A DNA stretch of 64,000 bases, taken from Polyporus tsugae. Taxonomy: Eukaryota; Basidiomycota; Agaricomycetes; Polyporales; Polyporaceae. The DNA is taken from contig JAHRBS010000002.1 in the NCBI GenBank assembly GCA_024305745.1, positions 2,790,001 through 2,854,000 of the forward strand. Direction: 5' to 3'. The position numbers and the translations under genes are program-made. Below are positions 22,364 through 35,134 of this stretch, one piece after another. Below the pieces are notes generated by a model. The model had not been told where the DNA came from and searched no databases. It worked only from the letters and a program-made list of their open reading frames with translations. Every line of letters begins with the position of its first letter. The stretch's first letter is position 1.

Positions 22364-25087
22364 TTAAATGGGATGGGAGCGGCGCGAGGGATAGCGAGGA
22401 CGATTTCAAAGCGGCCGCCTTTCTATAAGCTGTGTCCGCTGCGAGAGGGGATATCGCAGCTCAGGTGATCGAGGACCTAGACGGAGCTGCTGCGAACCCA
22501 GAGCTTATGGATAAACGGAAAGTCCGATACGCGCACGCCGCGACGTCGAGCGGGTGAGGCGGTGTGCTGTGTGGAAGGAGGGAGGTGAGAGGGCCGGTGA
22601 TTTAGATGGACAAGCGGACGCAGCTTCTGAGGCGGGGAAAAAGGGTATTCAGGCGTCAACCACAGGGCCCATATATCACCTGCGCGGGACCAGACGAAGA
22701 GGCAAGCCCCAGTGCAGATTTATTACGACACCAGCCCGTAACTGACTCCGATGATCTGTGCGCATTCCTCCCAACGGTCGCTCAGTAATTTTTGGTCCCA
22801 GAAGAATTCCCCGCAGAACCGTGGTGCCGGATTCGGAATGGGCTGCCTAGGTACCGAGCCTCGGCATTTTCGATCGCATAGATATAAAAAGAGGGTGGGG
22901 GTGATCAAAGATGGCGTCGCAGATGCATCTTCAGCCAGACAATCCCGGGTCTTCGCGGGACGCTTGCCCGTGCCGACCGCCCTCGCCGTCGGGTCGGATT
23001 ATCTAACATAAGGTGATTGCGCAGAACGTCGTGTCGTCGGACGTGCCCCGGGCGGGTGCGAATGGGGAGGAAGTTTAAGTTGCAGCGATCATGTGGACCA
23101 CGAGTTCGCGATCACGCCTGCCGCTTGTGGTCTCCCCGTTCACACCTGGAGCATCTGAAATTGAATGGATGGCAGCACGAACAGATGGAACGCAGAGCAT
23201 ATTGGGCGTGGCAAGTCTATTCCGACTCCGCGGAGGCTTGGACCGGGGAAGGAGTCTCCGGAGGGGCCACGAGCAAGGTCAAAGACACTAACCAGGGCCG
23301 ACGACCGAACCGGACGGTGGCTGAACCGTTGAGGCTGGGAAGAGCTGGGGTCAAAAAACCGCTGAGATGGGCGGGCGGGCGGAGTGCGGCATGACCAAAA
23401 ACGAACATCGAGTAAGTCAGTGAGGTGCGGCGTGTGTCCGCAGACGGGGCTGAGGCGAGGATGACGCTACTGTATCATAGAGTGGCAGGAGACAGGCGCG
23501 TGCCCCTCGTAACCACGGTGGCAACCGAGGCACGTAGCCGACCACCTCCGCCCGGCTAAAGGTGTCTTACAATGATTCCACAAGTGTCTTCAAGATGTCA
23601 GAAACGGCATGGTGCGGAGCTGCAAGCTGCAAGGCTTGTTGGCCGAGTGTTGGTGTTCAAAGAGCCGTTGCCGCGATCGACCCTTGCCCTTGACGGTGTT
23701 GGACGTGCGCCAGAAGCGCTGTCAACGGTGCCCGTGCACAAATTGGGAAGGGGATGGCCAGACAGAAGACTGAAGTGGGCCGGGGAGGCTGTCGGGGGGA
23801 CGCGCGTGACGGCGAGGGCGAGGGCGAGGGCGGGGGGCGAGTAGAAGGTTGTGCATTGGATAAGCGGCCTGTTCGCTCGGAGGGTGGCGACGGGTGGAGG
23901 AGGGGGGTCTCCACAGCAGCATCTGCGCAGCTTCTAGCGCACCTGTCGGGAATACCGCGGACCGAGAAAGGGCGCACAGTGGGGCGAACAATATTGAATA
24001 AGTATTGAGGCTTGAGCGTTGCGTGACAGACCCCGCCGCTCAGCCGCTCTCCCGCGTTGTCAGACGGCGAGGTGTGGAACGGGGCCCTGGCTCAGCGCTC
24101 AGCCCAAGCGATCGGAGAGGCCGAGCCATGCGAGCGGCCACGGCGCCGTCTGCGGCCTCAAGAATCAGAATCGCACATCGGCGAGCGCACAATCGGCGGG
24201 AGGCCAGCCGTGCGTGGTCCCTAGATCCCGCGATCCCTCGTAGATCGCCCAGCCATCCGCCAGCAGCGCCTCGGCGAGGCCCCCTCGACCCCGAAGCCCT
24301 CAGATACGTCACGAGGCGGTATGAGCCTGGGAGCGCAGCCGCCCCCAATCTGGCGTCCCACCCAGTCCGCGCCCGTGCCTGGCCCGCCCCCCCCCCCCCA
24401 CGCGCGGTTCCAAACATTGGTAGCGACCGTCGACCGTCTGATCGAACTCTCCGACCCTTCCTCCGGGGCCCATTCTTGGTCCAACCCATCCCTTTCCGGG
24501 CCCGAGACCGCATGCTACGGAGCCGAAACCGTGCGAACCTCGGCGCCCCCCTCCTCGACCGACGCTTCCCGTAGTACTTAGCGTAGGCCGCCCAATATTC
24601 TTCCATCTGTCCGCCCAAAATACCATATCATGTGCGGGCACACACACCACGCCGTCCACGCCGCTCACACGTCCCAAGCCACATGCCTACCGGATTCACG
24701 AGCCACAGAGGGGGAGCAATCCCTCACACCGGCCTCAAGCTAAGCATGGTTCGCCCACAGTGTTCGTCAAAGCATCATGTTCATCAGTCAGTCGTAAGTA
24801 TACATCACAGCAACCGGGCAAAGAAGCTACGGACGCACAGATATATCTTCGTATACATCCCCCGGTCGACTCCAACCTGCCAGTGCCAGACGCGCGACCC
24901 AATTGTCTATCGTCTATCACCGCACTAACCAACTTCAAACGCTTCTCGGTCGCGTAAGCCGCCCCACGCCAACTGTCGTCTGACACCGATACCGTGTCCG
25001 CTCCGCTCTCTCTTCCCCCATCCGTCCGTTCCTCTCCACGTCCGTTTCTCCCTTTGTCCGTTCCTCCTTCGGTCCGCGCGCTTCAAC
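22364..25087. other. 2.7-kb intergenic, probable long promoter/leader of APSES gene
   Basis: It lies upstream of the APSES gene and downstream of ornithine decarboxylase, both on minus. It is GC-rich with several open frames, none with a recognised family. One minus-strand segment near 24560-24603 (MEEYWAAYAKYYGKR) looks protein-like but stands alone. Large upstream regions are common for developmental regulators, but no specific site could be assigned. Confidence 0.4.
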
Positions 25088-26864
25088 TTAGGCCTGGTGG
25101 CTGTGGTACGCCCGCAACGCCTCGCGCACCTCCGCCGCCCCGTGCCCCGCGCCCGTCGTGTAAATCACCCGGCTCACCTCGAACCCGTTGAACTGGCTCG
25201 CCGCGCACACCGTATACGCGCCCATGTTCTCGAACGCGAGCCAGTCGCCCACCGCGAGCGTCGACGGGAGCCGCACCACCGCGCACACGCAGTCCAGCGA
25301 GTCGCACGTCGGGCCCCACACCGAGCTCGCCCGCAGCGGCACGCTCGCCGGGACGTGGAACGACCCGTTGAGCGACAGCACGTACGGCTGCGGCGTCTGG
25401 TGGTCGAACAGGATGCAGTTGAACGCGCCGTACACGCCGTCGTTGATGTAGTCTGTCAGCAGTGAAACAAAACGGACACCGTCAGCACCCGCCCACCGTG
25501 AACCGCCCGCAGGGAGACCCTAGAGGGTCCGAACAAAAAAACGGAGAAAGAGTTCGGACACGTACACATCACGCTCGGCTGCTCTGGCTCGACGCCCGCC
25601 TCTGGACCCGCAGCCGAGTCCGGGGCCGCGGAAGCATGAGAAGCCGCTGTCGACCCTTCGACGGCACCCGCAGGCGGGGCCCGGCGTGCGATGATGTTCG
25701 CCGCGAGCGAGAACGCCTTCGCGACGTAGTACCGCCCCGGTTCCGCGATGAGTCTAATTCCGTCGCGGTCGCGGTCCCGCGCGGGGAAGTGCCGCTCAAG
25801 CGCGTCCCGGAGCACCTGGGCAGTCGCCTCGAACGTCGCATCCTCGAACCCCCCGCCGACGTCGAGCAAGGTGAACTTGTAACCCGCCTCCTGGCCCATG
25901 TCGAAGGCGGTGCGTGCTCGAGCGACCGCGTCAGTGAACGCGTTAGAGTCGTAGCACCCGCTCCCGACGTGGAAGCTCACGCCGATGACGTCGAGCCCGA
26001 GCTCGCGCGCCTTGGCGAGCAGCGCGGGCACGGTGACAAGCGGGGCGCCGAATTTAAGGCCGAGCCGGCAGAGGCTCTTCGAGTCGTCTGTGAGGATGCG
26101 CACGACGAGCTTCGCGCCGGGGTGCACGCGCGCGATCTTGTGCAGCTCGTCCGTGTTGTCGAACGTCATGGCGTCGACACCGGCGCGCGCCGCAGATCGG
26201 ACAAAGGACGTCGCCTTGCACGGGTTCGCGAAGATGATGCGGTCAGGGCTGACGCCGACGTCGAGCACCTGCTTGATCTCATTGTTCGACGCGCAGTCGA
26301 AGCCGGTCCCGAGCCCGGCGAGAAGGCGCAGCACGTACGGGTCCGGGTTGCACTTGACGGCTAAAGATGACAATATCAGCCGCTGCTAGAACCACGAGAA
26401 CGCGATGGCACGGGAACAGGGAACGGCCCGGGCCGGCTAGAAGACGCACCGTAAAACGGCTCGATGTCGGGAAGGAGCTTCTTCCACCGTTCGTGCTGCC
26501 TATACACAGAGCTGAGGTCTGCGACAAAGAACGCCTTCTCGGCGTCGGGTTCCCCGTCGGCGCCCAGATGGATAGCGTTCATGACCCCGTTTCTGAGGTG
26601 GACGTCCATGTGGCCGCGGTGCAACGGGGGCAATCCGGGAATAGAGACCTCGTCATCGTAATGACGGTCCGAGTTCTTGAGAGTGTATCCAGTACTAGTG
26701 TCGTGAGAGTGTACGATAGAAGGCGAGAGGAGGCCGTTTACGAGAGCATTGGCAAAGTACTTTTCGTTCCGCGGAAGAGAAGAAGATAAGGTGGGGGAGC
26801 AAGAAAGGATGTCGTAGTCAAAGTCCACAGGGGAGGTAGCAGAGAGGATTTCGAGTTGAGCCAT
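25088..26864 (-). CDS. spe1: Ornithine decarboxylase
   Basis: PLP-dependent decarboxylation of ornithine to putrescine, first step of polyamine synthesis, cytosolic, active as a dimer. Exons are 26864-26450, 26360-25566 and 25452-25088. The first junction rebuilds IEPFYAVKCNPDPYVLRLL with the PLP lysine; later come FDCASNNEIKQVL, ANPCKATSFVRSAA, GVSFHVGSGCYD, FTLLDVGGGFED and LIAEPGRYYV. The second junction gives YYINDGVYGAFNCILFDHQ, followed by SVWGPTCDSLDCV (active-site Cys and Asp) and VGDWLAFENMGAYT with FNGF. All catalytic residues are present. An Ala/Glu-rich insert precedes YYINDG. Polyamine feedback through antizyme is general for the family; no element for it is visible here. Confidence 0.96.
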
Positions 26865-28462
26865 CCGTCGTTCGTTCGGCTCGGGGACAATAGTCGTGGA
26901 AGGGTCGTGGATATCTAGGTCTTGGTCTATGTTGGTGGCGTGCAGGAAAGGGAGGAAGCGCGGGCTCTCCCCGGAGAAGGGGTAAATGGTCGTTTTGGTT
27001 GCTATTCGTGGAACCCGAATTACCGAGCCTACCGCCGCGGTCGCGAGAACGAGCCGGGCGGGATAGGGACGGTAACTATAAGGCTTCCTTCAGTCGTCGT
27101 GGGATCCTCGCTCCCTAAAGCGAGGACGGGCTTGAAGGGAAGAAAGAACTGCTGTGCAGAGTTAAGAAGAGAAAGCTTCGGGACACGGAGACGGTCCGGG
27201 GTAGAGTCGATTGATATACGAAGTGCGAGAGTCCTGTCAAGGAGGTTCTCCTGCAGCGTAGCGTTAGATGGGCCTTGCAGCGGCAAGGAAAGTGACATAC
27301 CACGAACGGATGACCACCTGAAACAGAAGTGGGTTAGTTACGGCTCGACGGAAAATTTGATGAGGTATAAGTTTGAGGAAGGCACGGTCTCCCGAGGAAA
27401 ATAGAGGCTTTGGTCGAGGGGCGTTACGCCCCGTCCGCGCGCACAGATTACGGACGTAAAAGAATGTTTGGTTACGCCACCTCTTCCAGCGCTTGCCTTA
27501 TTTACGTATCATCTGTGATGTCGCGATGATATAGATAAAGATATGTTGCTCGACCAAATCGCAATTGGAGGTGTCGACAAGTAAAGCGGGATGCGACATC
27601 GTGGCATAGGGGCTGGACGACGCCAGCGAGCCGCAGTCCGCCTCGAAAATCCGTAGCGTCCGACATGACATGTGAAGACATCTCATCCGGCGTCCCGCAG
27701 TGAATGTAGACATTCGCCTGCCCGGAGCCTCGAGGCGAAGGAGATAAAGTGCCAGCAATCAGGCTGCTTCAGGGTCCAGGCCTTGCCCGCCCATCCGTCC
27801 GCCCGATAGCACGATCGCACATGGCGATGACGCGAGAGAGACCCGACACAAAAGGTAGAGACTCACTCGAGGGTCAACAGACGGAGGTCGTCGTTTCTCG
27901 CTTGGTCAAAAATGGTGGGCGGGGCCAGGCTAGCCTGCGTCGCAGCCCTTGCAGTGAGCGGTACGACGGCAGGGGGCGCGCTATGCGAGGGGTCTCCCTG
28001 CGGGTCGTTGTGCAGGGGTAGTGTGCTGGGTTGGTGCTGGTGCGCTGGCGTCGGCGAGTGCGAGTGCGAGTGCGAGGTGGGGGCAGCAGAGAGAAACAGA
28101 GAGGATCAACACTCGGTTTTTTTTTCTCTTCATCGATGGCCGAGGCCAGCAGCAAGCAGCCAATCGCGCGGGCACCGGCATCCCCCGATGCTGTGCTGCT
28201 TGCCTTAACGGGTCAGGAAGTTGGACCGTCGGCGGTCGCGCCCGACGTTTTCCCGCACCATCGACGCCGATCCTTGCTTAGAATTAAACAGGAAGATAGG
28301 CAACAGGCGGTAGATGTGTGCGTTGTATTCTATAGGCTACAGGAGAGCATGTCTACATACATAACGGATGTAAATCTCGTTGTCGAGAAGGGGGCGCTAA
28401 GCGAAAACCACACTGCCCGCTCCGAGTTCCGTGCGGCACCAGTGTCAACACAAACTATGAAG
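26865..28462. other. Upstream region of ornithine decarboxylase
   Basis: Probable promoter and 5' leader of the decarboxylase. A gtatgt donor at about 27302 and a cctag acceptor near 26918, both on minus, could bound a leader intron. An 89-codon frame (27029-27298) begins inside that donor, so I do not call it a gene. From 27400 to 28462 nothing is supported. Confidence 0.4.
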
Positions 28463-30189
28463 TCATGAGCCCGGTTCCCGAGTACTACTCGAGTCAGGCG
28501 GACGCCTCGCTGTGTGCGGTGGCGGTGGCGGAGCCATAGTCATCGGTGCAATCCCCGGACTCGAACGCGAAGCGGTGCTTGCAGTCGGCCCCAGAGGCAT
28601 CCGTCCTGGGACGATCGGACCGGGGCTGACTCTTACTGGTCGAGTCGGGTTCGTATGCCCATACACTGTTCGGACCCCACGGTGTGGCTGTGCATACGTC
28701 GTCGATGTTGGGGCGAGAGTCGGGACAGCCCAAGGCGCGGTCGTGGCTTGGGTGAACGGGACGGGAGTTGCCGATGGGAGGGAGGAGCAGTGTTGAGCTT
28801 GCGCTAGGGGTTGTGATTGAGGCGGAGGGACGTCCCATGGGAGGAGGCCGCCAAGGGGTATGTGTTGGACCACCACGCGCTTTCCGAGTACTTCCGCCTG
28901 GATCGAACCGTAAAGTCTCAGAACTCAAAGGAAGACACAAGAGCGTACCTCGTACATCTTGAACAGCCCCGAATGCACCTTGTGCCAGTGCTGCACCCCC
29001 GTCGCAATCGAGTGCAGCTGTGACGAGTGCTCGTGGAACGGCCCGGACTTGACCTGGTGTATCCGCATGATCGACATGAAGTACAAGTTCGTCGGTGGGA
29101 GAGGCGGACGTAGCACGGCGGAGACGGCGATCTCCTTTTGATCTGCACCCGGGATGCCGAGCGGTGAGTACAGTACACTCGCATCCATATATGGGAACCT
29201 CCCTACCTCGCAGTTCCGCGCTGCCGAAGATGTAACTGAGGAAATTGTAGTCATCCAGACCCCAGACTCCATGGCTCCCTGCCGGCTCCAGCTTGTACAC
29301 GTCCTGCAGCCGCCAGCACAATCGTAGATACCGCACAAAGAGATCCAACACCATCTGTCGCTCTACGTGTGGCTCGGGCTTGAGGAAGCGCAAGAGAGTC
29401 AGACACAGCAAAAAGAGCGCAAACGACGTCTCGTGGCCCGTCCCATAGTCCATGCGGACGAAGGAGCCGAACGATGTCAGCCAATACGGCTCGATGAACG
29501 GAACCGCTGCACGGAGCCTCTCCGGGAGCAGTGAGCGCAAGAGCGCCGTCGATTCCTGTGCCAAACCAAAGTACTATGAGTGTCTGTCTAAATGAAGGCC
29601 GCGGGATCCCAGGAGACAACAAAATACAAGCGTAAGGGTAGGAGTAGCAACTGTTGCTGCCAGATTGGCTGTGGAGGGACGCGGACGCACCTCCTCTAAT
29701 CGCTTCCCCCACGTCCGGAATGCCAGGTTCCCAAAACGCTGTGGGGTCGGGAGTGGGGGGATCTCATCGATCCATCCGTCCAGCTTGTCCAACAGCGCGG
29801 TCACGCTCGCCACGCCCTGCACGCCGTAGCAACCAACAAGGAACGTCAGTCAACGATACCTTCTCAACACTTGAATTCTCAATTCTAACACTCCAGGGGA
29901 AAGGGGAACGCGAACCTGATCGGGGTTTGGGACGTCGTCCGGGAGCATGCGACCGACGACGGACTCGGCAAGACGGCGGAGAAACAGGCCGTAGTCCTGG
30001 TACCCGCGCGTGAGCTTCCACGCGCGCACGTCCTCGTCCGTCTTGATTCGCAGTGTAGGCAGGTCCGCGGGGTCGAGGCTCTCCACGGCGATCGCGCGCA
30101 GCTCGGGCAGCGCAATCGAACCCGAACCCGAATCTGCACCCGCGATCGCGACCGCAGCCGCATTCAGATGTGTCTTTTGAGAAGCCATA
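28463..30189 (-). CDS. Serine/threonine phosphatase 2A activator (PTPA/Rrd)
   Basis: Peptidyl-prolyl isomerase that activates the PP2A catalytic subunit. The start at 30189 gives MASQKTHLNAAAVAI, then ALLDKLDGWIDEIPPLPTPQ, FGNLAFRTWGKRLEE, LTSFGSFVRMDYGTGHETSF, WGLDDYNFLSYIFGSAEL, MSIMRIHQVKSGPFHEHSSQ and WHKVHSGLFKMYEAEVLGK, the signature blocks of the family in the right order. Splicing at about five short introns joins them; one junction near 29920 is uncertain. After the core, VVQHIPLGGLLPWDVPP leads to a Pro/Ser/Thr-rich tail of about 100 residues, ending at 28463. This tail is longer than in the compact yeast enzymes. Confidence 0.92.
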
Positions 30190-31048
30190 TGCTGGCCGGA
30201 CGCCGTTCGCGTAGTACGTACAGGGCCCAGGGGGGTTTCGGGGACGTTTCCTCCAGGAAAGGATGTGTAGAAGAATCGGAGGTCGGAAGTCTGCAGATGG
30301 AAGATGGGCTGAGATGGGGGTAGGCAGGAGCAAATCTGGCCGTTTGGAGTTAGCCTAGGGACCTCAATATTGGTACGGGGACCTGGATTGACGGTTGGGA
30401 CGAGGGAGGCGGTCCCACGAGTGTACGGCACCGTTTGAGTGCGCAAGGTAGATTGGCACAAGCCAAACTGATGGGTGCCGTGTGCCGGATGCCGCAATTG
30501 TATTGTGTGGTCCTCAGCACCCCGACATGTATCCGAAACTTGGGGAAAACAGGCTGAGCTTGCCGTGGGTCCAGGATAAGGGCGATTGGAGGGACGAGCA
30601 GCGAGAAAAAGAGGCCGGGAGCGCTGAGTGCTGAATGACAGACGTGTCACCAGGCAGCGGTGTGAGAGTGGGTGAGTCTGAGTCTGAGGCTGAGGCTGAG
30701 TCTGTGGGAGCGGGATGCTACGACCTCTGCGTTATGGTGGTCACTGGCAGGACGGGATCGTCACAAGGAGGAGATGGTTCTGACGGTACCCAAAAACGGC
30801 ACCTGCGCCACAACGCCGGAAAGGGGCGAATGAGTCACGTGGGAAGACGCGTCGCGCTCTCCTCCGCGCTATCGGGGCCGCAGCGCTGCTCCTCGACTCC
30901 CAACCACCACCTCCCGCCCTCGCCGCAATTTACTTTAAGCCTTCACCACAGCACACGCTTGTATCGTTTGCAGCTCAACTCGGTAAATTCCTTGCATTGG
31001 ATGCGAAGGCAGAACCATTGCGAAGCCTGCCACAAGTGACTTGACATC
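30190..31048. promoter_or_regulatory. Divergent promoter, PTPA (minus) and Ku70 (plus)
   Basis: The start codons of the two genes are 859 bp apart and point away from each other. At 30831-30852 three sites stand side by side: TGAGTCA (bZIP/AP-1 type), an overlapping CACGTG E-box at 30836-30841, and ACGCGT at 30847-30852, the MluI cell-cycle box bound by APSES-type MBF in yeasts. A TGAGTC/TGAGGC short repeat lies at 30673-30700. Binding is inferred from the motifs only. Confidence 0.5.
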
Positions 31049-34000
31049 ATGGCACCGTATGATGACTGGAACAAGATTGAGGACGACGAGGACGAGGAAC
31101 TTCAGGAATACTCGGTGGGTACATCGTCTCGTAAGTACCAAGCACTTCCCTCACACTTCCAGCAGTTCTACGAAGGGAAGCGAGATGTCATAATCTTCTG
31201 CATCGACTGCTCTCCGTCCATGCTCGAACTCCGAGAAGACCCGCGCTACGAAGACGTCCAGACCTGCAACCTCATGGTCGCACTGGAAGCCGCCATGCAG
31301 ATCCAGAAGCGGAAGGTCCTCGTGGGCCCGAACGACTCTGTAGGGGTCTTGCTATTCAACACGGTGAGTGCATCCGCCATATCTGTCTGCCGTGCGGGTT
31401 TGTAATGTGGCGTTACCGACGATCCCCTGGCGACAGACAAAGCGGAACGAAAATGGGGAGGCAGGCGCAGACATCAAGAAGGGCACCTATGTGTATCAGC
31501 CGCTAGCCACCATCGACGTACCCCAGGTTACCAACCTTGTGAAATTGTTGGACGGTACGTGCGCAGCACCACGTCTGCGGTCGGCAATGTCGCTGACCCC
31601 GCTCGTCGCCAGAGGCAAGAGAGAACCCAGGAATGCTGCGGGAGGAGTTCCCGCCGATGAACGACAAGCGCGTGCCCGTTGGTGACGTCTTTACGAGTTG
31701 CAACTGGGTCATGCGTGACGGGTGCGCAGCGCTATTCCTTGAATTCCAGGCACACGGCATAAACCTGACGTACTTGCGCTTTTAGTGCTCCGAAGACCGC
31801 GACCAAACGTGTCTTCTTCATTACGGATGAGGACAACCCTCATCCTGGCGCAGGGAGCAGTAGGCTCATCACCTCTGCGCGCACGACCCTGATCGTAAGT
31901 CGAAGTTCTCTGGGCTTAGATGAACGACGGTCTTCTTTGAGCGAGCTCTTAGAGGGGCAAACATAAGGCAACGCGTTTCACCTACCGCGCCGATGTTCTT
32001 GTCGAGGCTGAGGTGCCGATGGTCCCACCACCCTGCCCGAGACAGGCCGGCCGTACGACATGTAGTACCGCTGCTGTGGTGAGAAGCGGTCATCTGGACG
32101 TCAGGCAGGTAAGATGGGTGCGCTCCAAGCTTGTGTTCACTGGCTCCTGTGATGAAAGATGGCAAGGTCCGGTCAAGCGCGTTGCCTGTCAGGGTTTCGG
32201 CGTTGCCAAGAGTTCTGTTCCAAGAAGACTGTCAGAACGCTGCGGCCCTTGGGATGCGTATACGTAACCACTCACTATGTCCGCAAACGCCACAGGACCT
32301 CGTTCAAGCCGGAGTGACGGTGGAGCCATTCTTCATCAGCACGGAAGAGAAACCCTTCAACCCGTCAAAATTCTACTCGGTAAGCCTTCATGACGACAAC
32401 TGGGCATAATGTACCACCCTTTTTGCTCATGTTCTATTCGACTTCTGCGTCCCCCGTATTCGATGTAATACGAGTATTAGTCGGTCCTCTTGGCGACCAA
32501 TATTGGTGACTCCGATGACGTCGACGAGAATGGCGAGGCACCTATACTCCCCGAGTCGATATCCATTGGTCGAATAGACGAACTATTGTCACAGATGCGG
32601 TTCCACGAGGTGCCAAAGAGGGCCGCTTTCAGCATTCCATTCACCCTCGCGCCGGATTTCGTGATCGGAGTGAAAGGGTAAGTTGTGACATCCCTACCTA
32701 TGTTTGCTTTCGCTTTTTGTTCTGAACGTATTTTGCTTCACCTCCAGGTATGGTTTGATTACGGAGCAGAAGAAGGGGGCGTACCGGTACTTCGCCGACG
32801 TGGGCGGGAAAATCGAAGTCGTCACGTCTCGGACTTCTTACGTAGACGAGGTGCGTCGCCCAAGTCCGCAACTCCGCACAGCGTTAAACCTTACGCGGCG
32901 GATCTGTCCCCAGGAACGGGAGGCGGAGACTGAGAGAGCGCAGATTTTGTTCGGAATGGATCTCGGTGTCCCCCCGGCGGAGGGTGGCGAGGAGGAGGGC
33001 GAGGAGACGAAGGAAGATGAGATTGGGACGCGCTCGGTACCGCTCGGCAGCCAAGTGTTCTACACCGCAGAAGAAGTGCGCTCGTTCCGAACACTTGGCC
33101 TGGAGCCTGGTCAGTGCGCAGCTGAGCGAGTGGAACGAGGCATTCAGTTGACCGCATGGTGCAGGAATCAAGCTCTTGGGTTTCAAGGATCGGAAGGAGC
33201 TTGCCTTCGAGGACAACACCAAGCACTCGTTCTTCATCTATCCCGACGAAATGGTACGATTCAGTCTTCGGTGCCAGACCCTCCGGGTATTCTCAAAATT
33301 TTCTGTGGTTGTGTGGTGGGGCGATGTTCCATGACCACGCCGCAATTGACAGACATATTCCGGGAGCAAGCGTACTTTCACCGCACTCCTTCGAACGATG
33401 ATCAACAAGAGGAAGATTGCCATCGCCCTCGCGCTAACCCGGCGCAACTCGTCTCCTATTTTCTGCGCAGTGCTCCCGCAGGTGAGCATCTCGATTAAGT
33501 TATCTCCAATATACCTCCACTTGGGAGGTTCTGGGTCCAGGGGTCCTCTCCTCGGTGGCACGCCCCTGCTCAGGTGACAGAGGTTCTAACCGCTTGCCAC
33601 GTCCAGGAAGAGAAGGTCGACGACAGCGGTTGGCGCGAGCCTCCGGGCTTCCATCTCATCCCGCTTCCGTTCGCAGATGACATCCGGGCCGCGTCTGTGG
33701 AGAAGGCATTCCGCGGTAAGCCATTGTCTCCTCCTCACGGCTAGTCACGGGCTCACAGATCCCTCCGACTAATTCCTGGCGCTTTCGGGCCGCTATCTAA
33801 CTCTTACTCCGATTTTTGGCTCCTTCGCCTAAATCATCGGCCGACTCTCGGTCGGGCGCCGCCTCGCAGCATCGGATGAAGTTAAGGATGCTGCGCGGAA
33901 GTGGATAGACAAGCTCAACGTCAAGAACGGGTCATATCCACCCGACTCGTATCCGAACCCTGGTGAGCAACCCGACGTATTCCCTCTCGATCACGCCTTC

Positions 34001-35134
34001 TATCGCGCGCTGACCGTTACGGCACATATTCCCATGTTGCCGTTCCAGCTCTTGCATATCACAACGCCCAGCTCGAGGCCAGCGCCTTCCGAGAAGATTT
34101 CGACGCCGAAGCCTTTGAGGACCTGACGGAGCCGAAGTATGATATGATACACAAGGTCAGGCCTGCCCCTTGCGCCCCAGTTCGAACCAGTACTCACGTA
34201 ATAGGAAAAATGTTCTCCCCGACGCCCCCGCCCACCCCGCTGGAACCTTTCTGAATCGTATCGTCGTCGCCGCGCCGCGGTCGACACAGCGAGCAGGCCA
34301 GCTGATGAGGGCGTGGAAGCAGGCCCTGCGCGAGGACGAATCGGCAAACATCGTTGCCGTCCCCCTCGCGGGCTCAAAGCGGAAGGCGGTGAGTATCCAC
34401 GCCCCTCGGACCCCTCTCGCGGAGCACCCCTGCCCTGCGTGCCTCGGCCGCCGAGCTGGGTGTTCATTTCCAGATGCCGCTAAATGCGCACTACCTACAG
34501 GACGTCAGCGTGGACGAGGCGGAAATTCGCAGCAAATATGAGGCGGGCGCGCTCGCCAAGGTACGTGCCTCCCCCTTCCCGATTCTGCTCGCCAGCCTCC
34601 GATGCCACAGCGCGGCGCGCGGGTCGTACCCATACCGATGCCGATCTCTCCACGCCGGTGCATGGGGACCCGGGATGCCCGGTGGCCTGTCGCGAGCATC
34701 CCCAGCGTGCGCACCCAGCTGACTTGGGTTTTTTTCCACAGCTCCGTGTTGACCAACTCAAGGTTCGTCGCTCCCTCCTCTCATGTGACGTCCCGCTCCC
34801 CGGCCGGCCGAGTGCCCAGAGCACGATTGCGTTATGGTGTCGTCGGGCGTGCCTGCCGCCAAGCTCCCCGCGCCCGCGTACCAGCCAGTCTAGCTCCGCG
34901 GTCGCCGCAGTGACGTTCGACGTCGATGGGGACGCGTGAGAGCCACGCCTATGGCAACGTCTCCGCTCGTTCTCTCCTTCTCGTGCCTTTGGGCGGCCGT
35001 CTGATCCCGCAGCGTTCGCTGACGCTCCGTATATTTGTTTGTAGGACTTCCTCAAGGGGAAGGGCGAGTCGGTCTCGGGCAAGAAGGCGGATCTCATCGA
35101 CCGCGTCGCGGATTGGCTGGACAACCACGCCTGA
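31049..35134 (+). CDS. ku70: Ku70 subunit of the DNA end-binding Ku complex
   Basis: With Ku80 it encircles broken DNA ends and starts non-homologous end joining; it also protects telomeres. The first exon, MAPYDDWNKIEDDEDEEL, splices to QQFYEGKRDVIIFCIDCSPS, the start of the von Willebrand-like domain, then DSVGVLLFNTTKRNE, KRVFFITDEDNPHPG and DLVQAGVTVEPFFIST. The beta-barrel region follows with AFSIPFTLAPDFVIGVKGYG, IKLLGFKDRKELAFEDN and HSFFIYPDE, then KRKIAIALALTRRNSSPIFC. The end carries AGQLMRAWKQALREDE and a SAP DNA-binding motif, LKDFLKGKGESVSGKKADLI, stopping at 35134. More than ten introns are needed. An acidic EEEGEETKEDE insert sits in the barrel. Intact as far as I can read. Confidence 0.94.

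Noticed and set aside
24040..24618. Minus frame with MEEYWAAYAKYYGKR, reminiscent of Tyr-rich ends of KH-type RNA-binding proteins
   Set aside because: Only about 15 residues look protein-like; no KH domain could be found upstream on the same strand.
27029..27298. 89-codon upstream frame before ornithine decarboxylase
   Set aside because: Its ATG lies inside a probable gtatgt splice donor of a leader intron, and no similarity or motif supports it.
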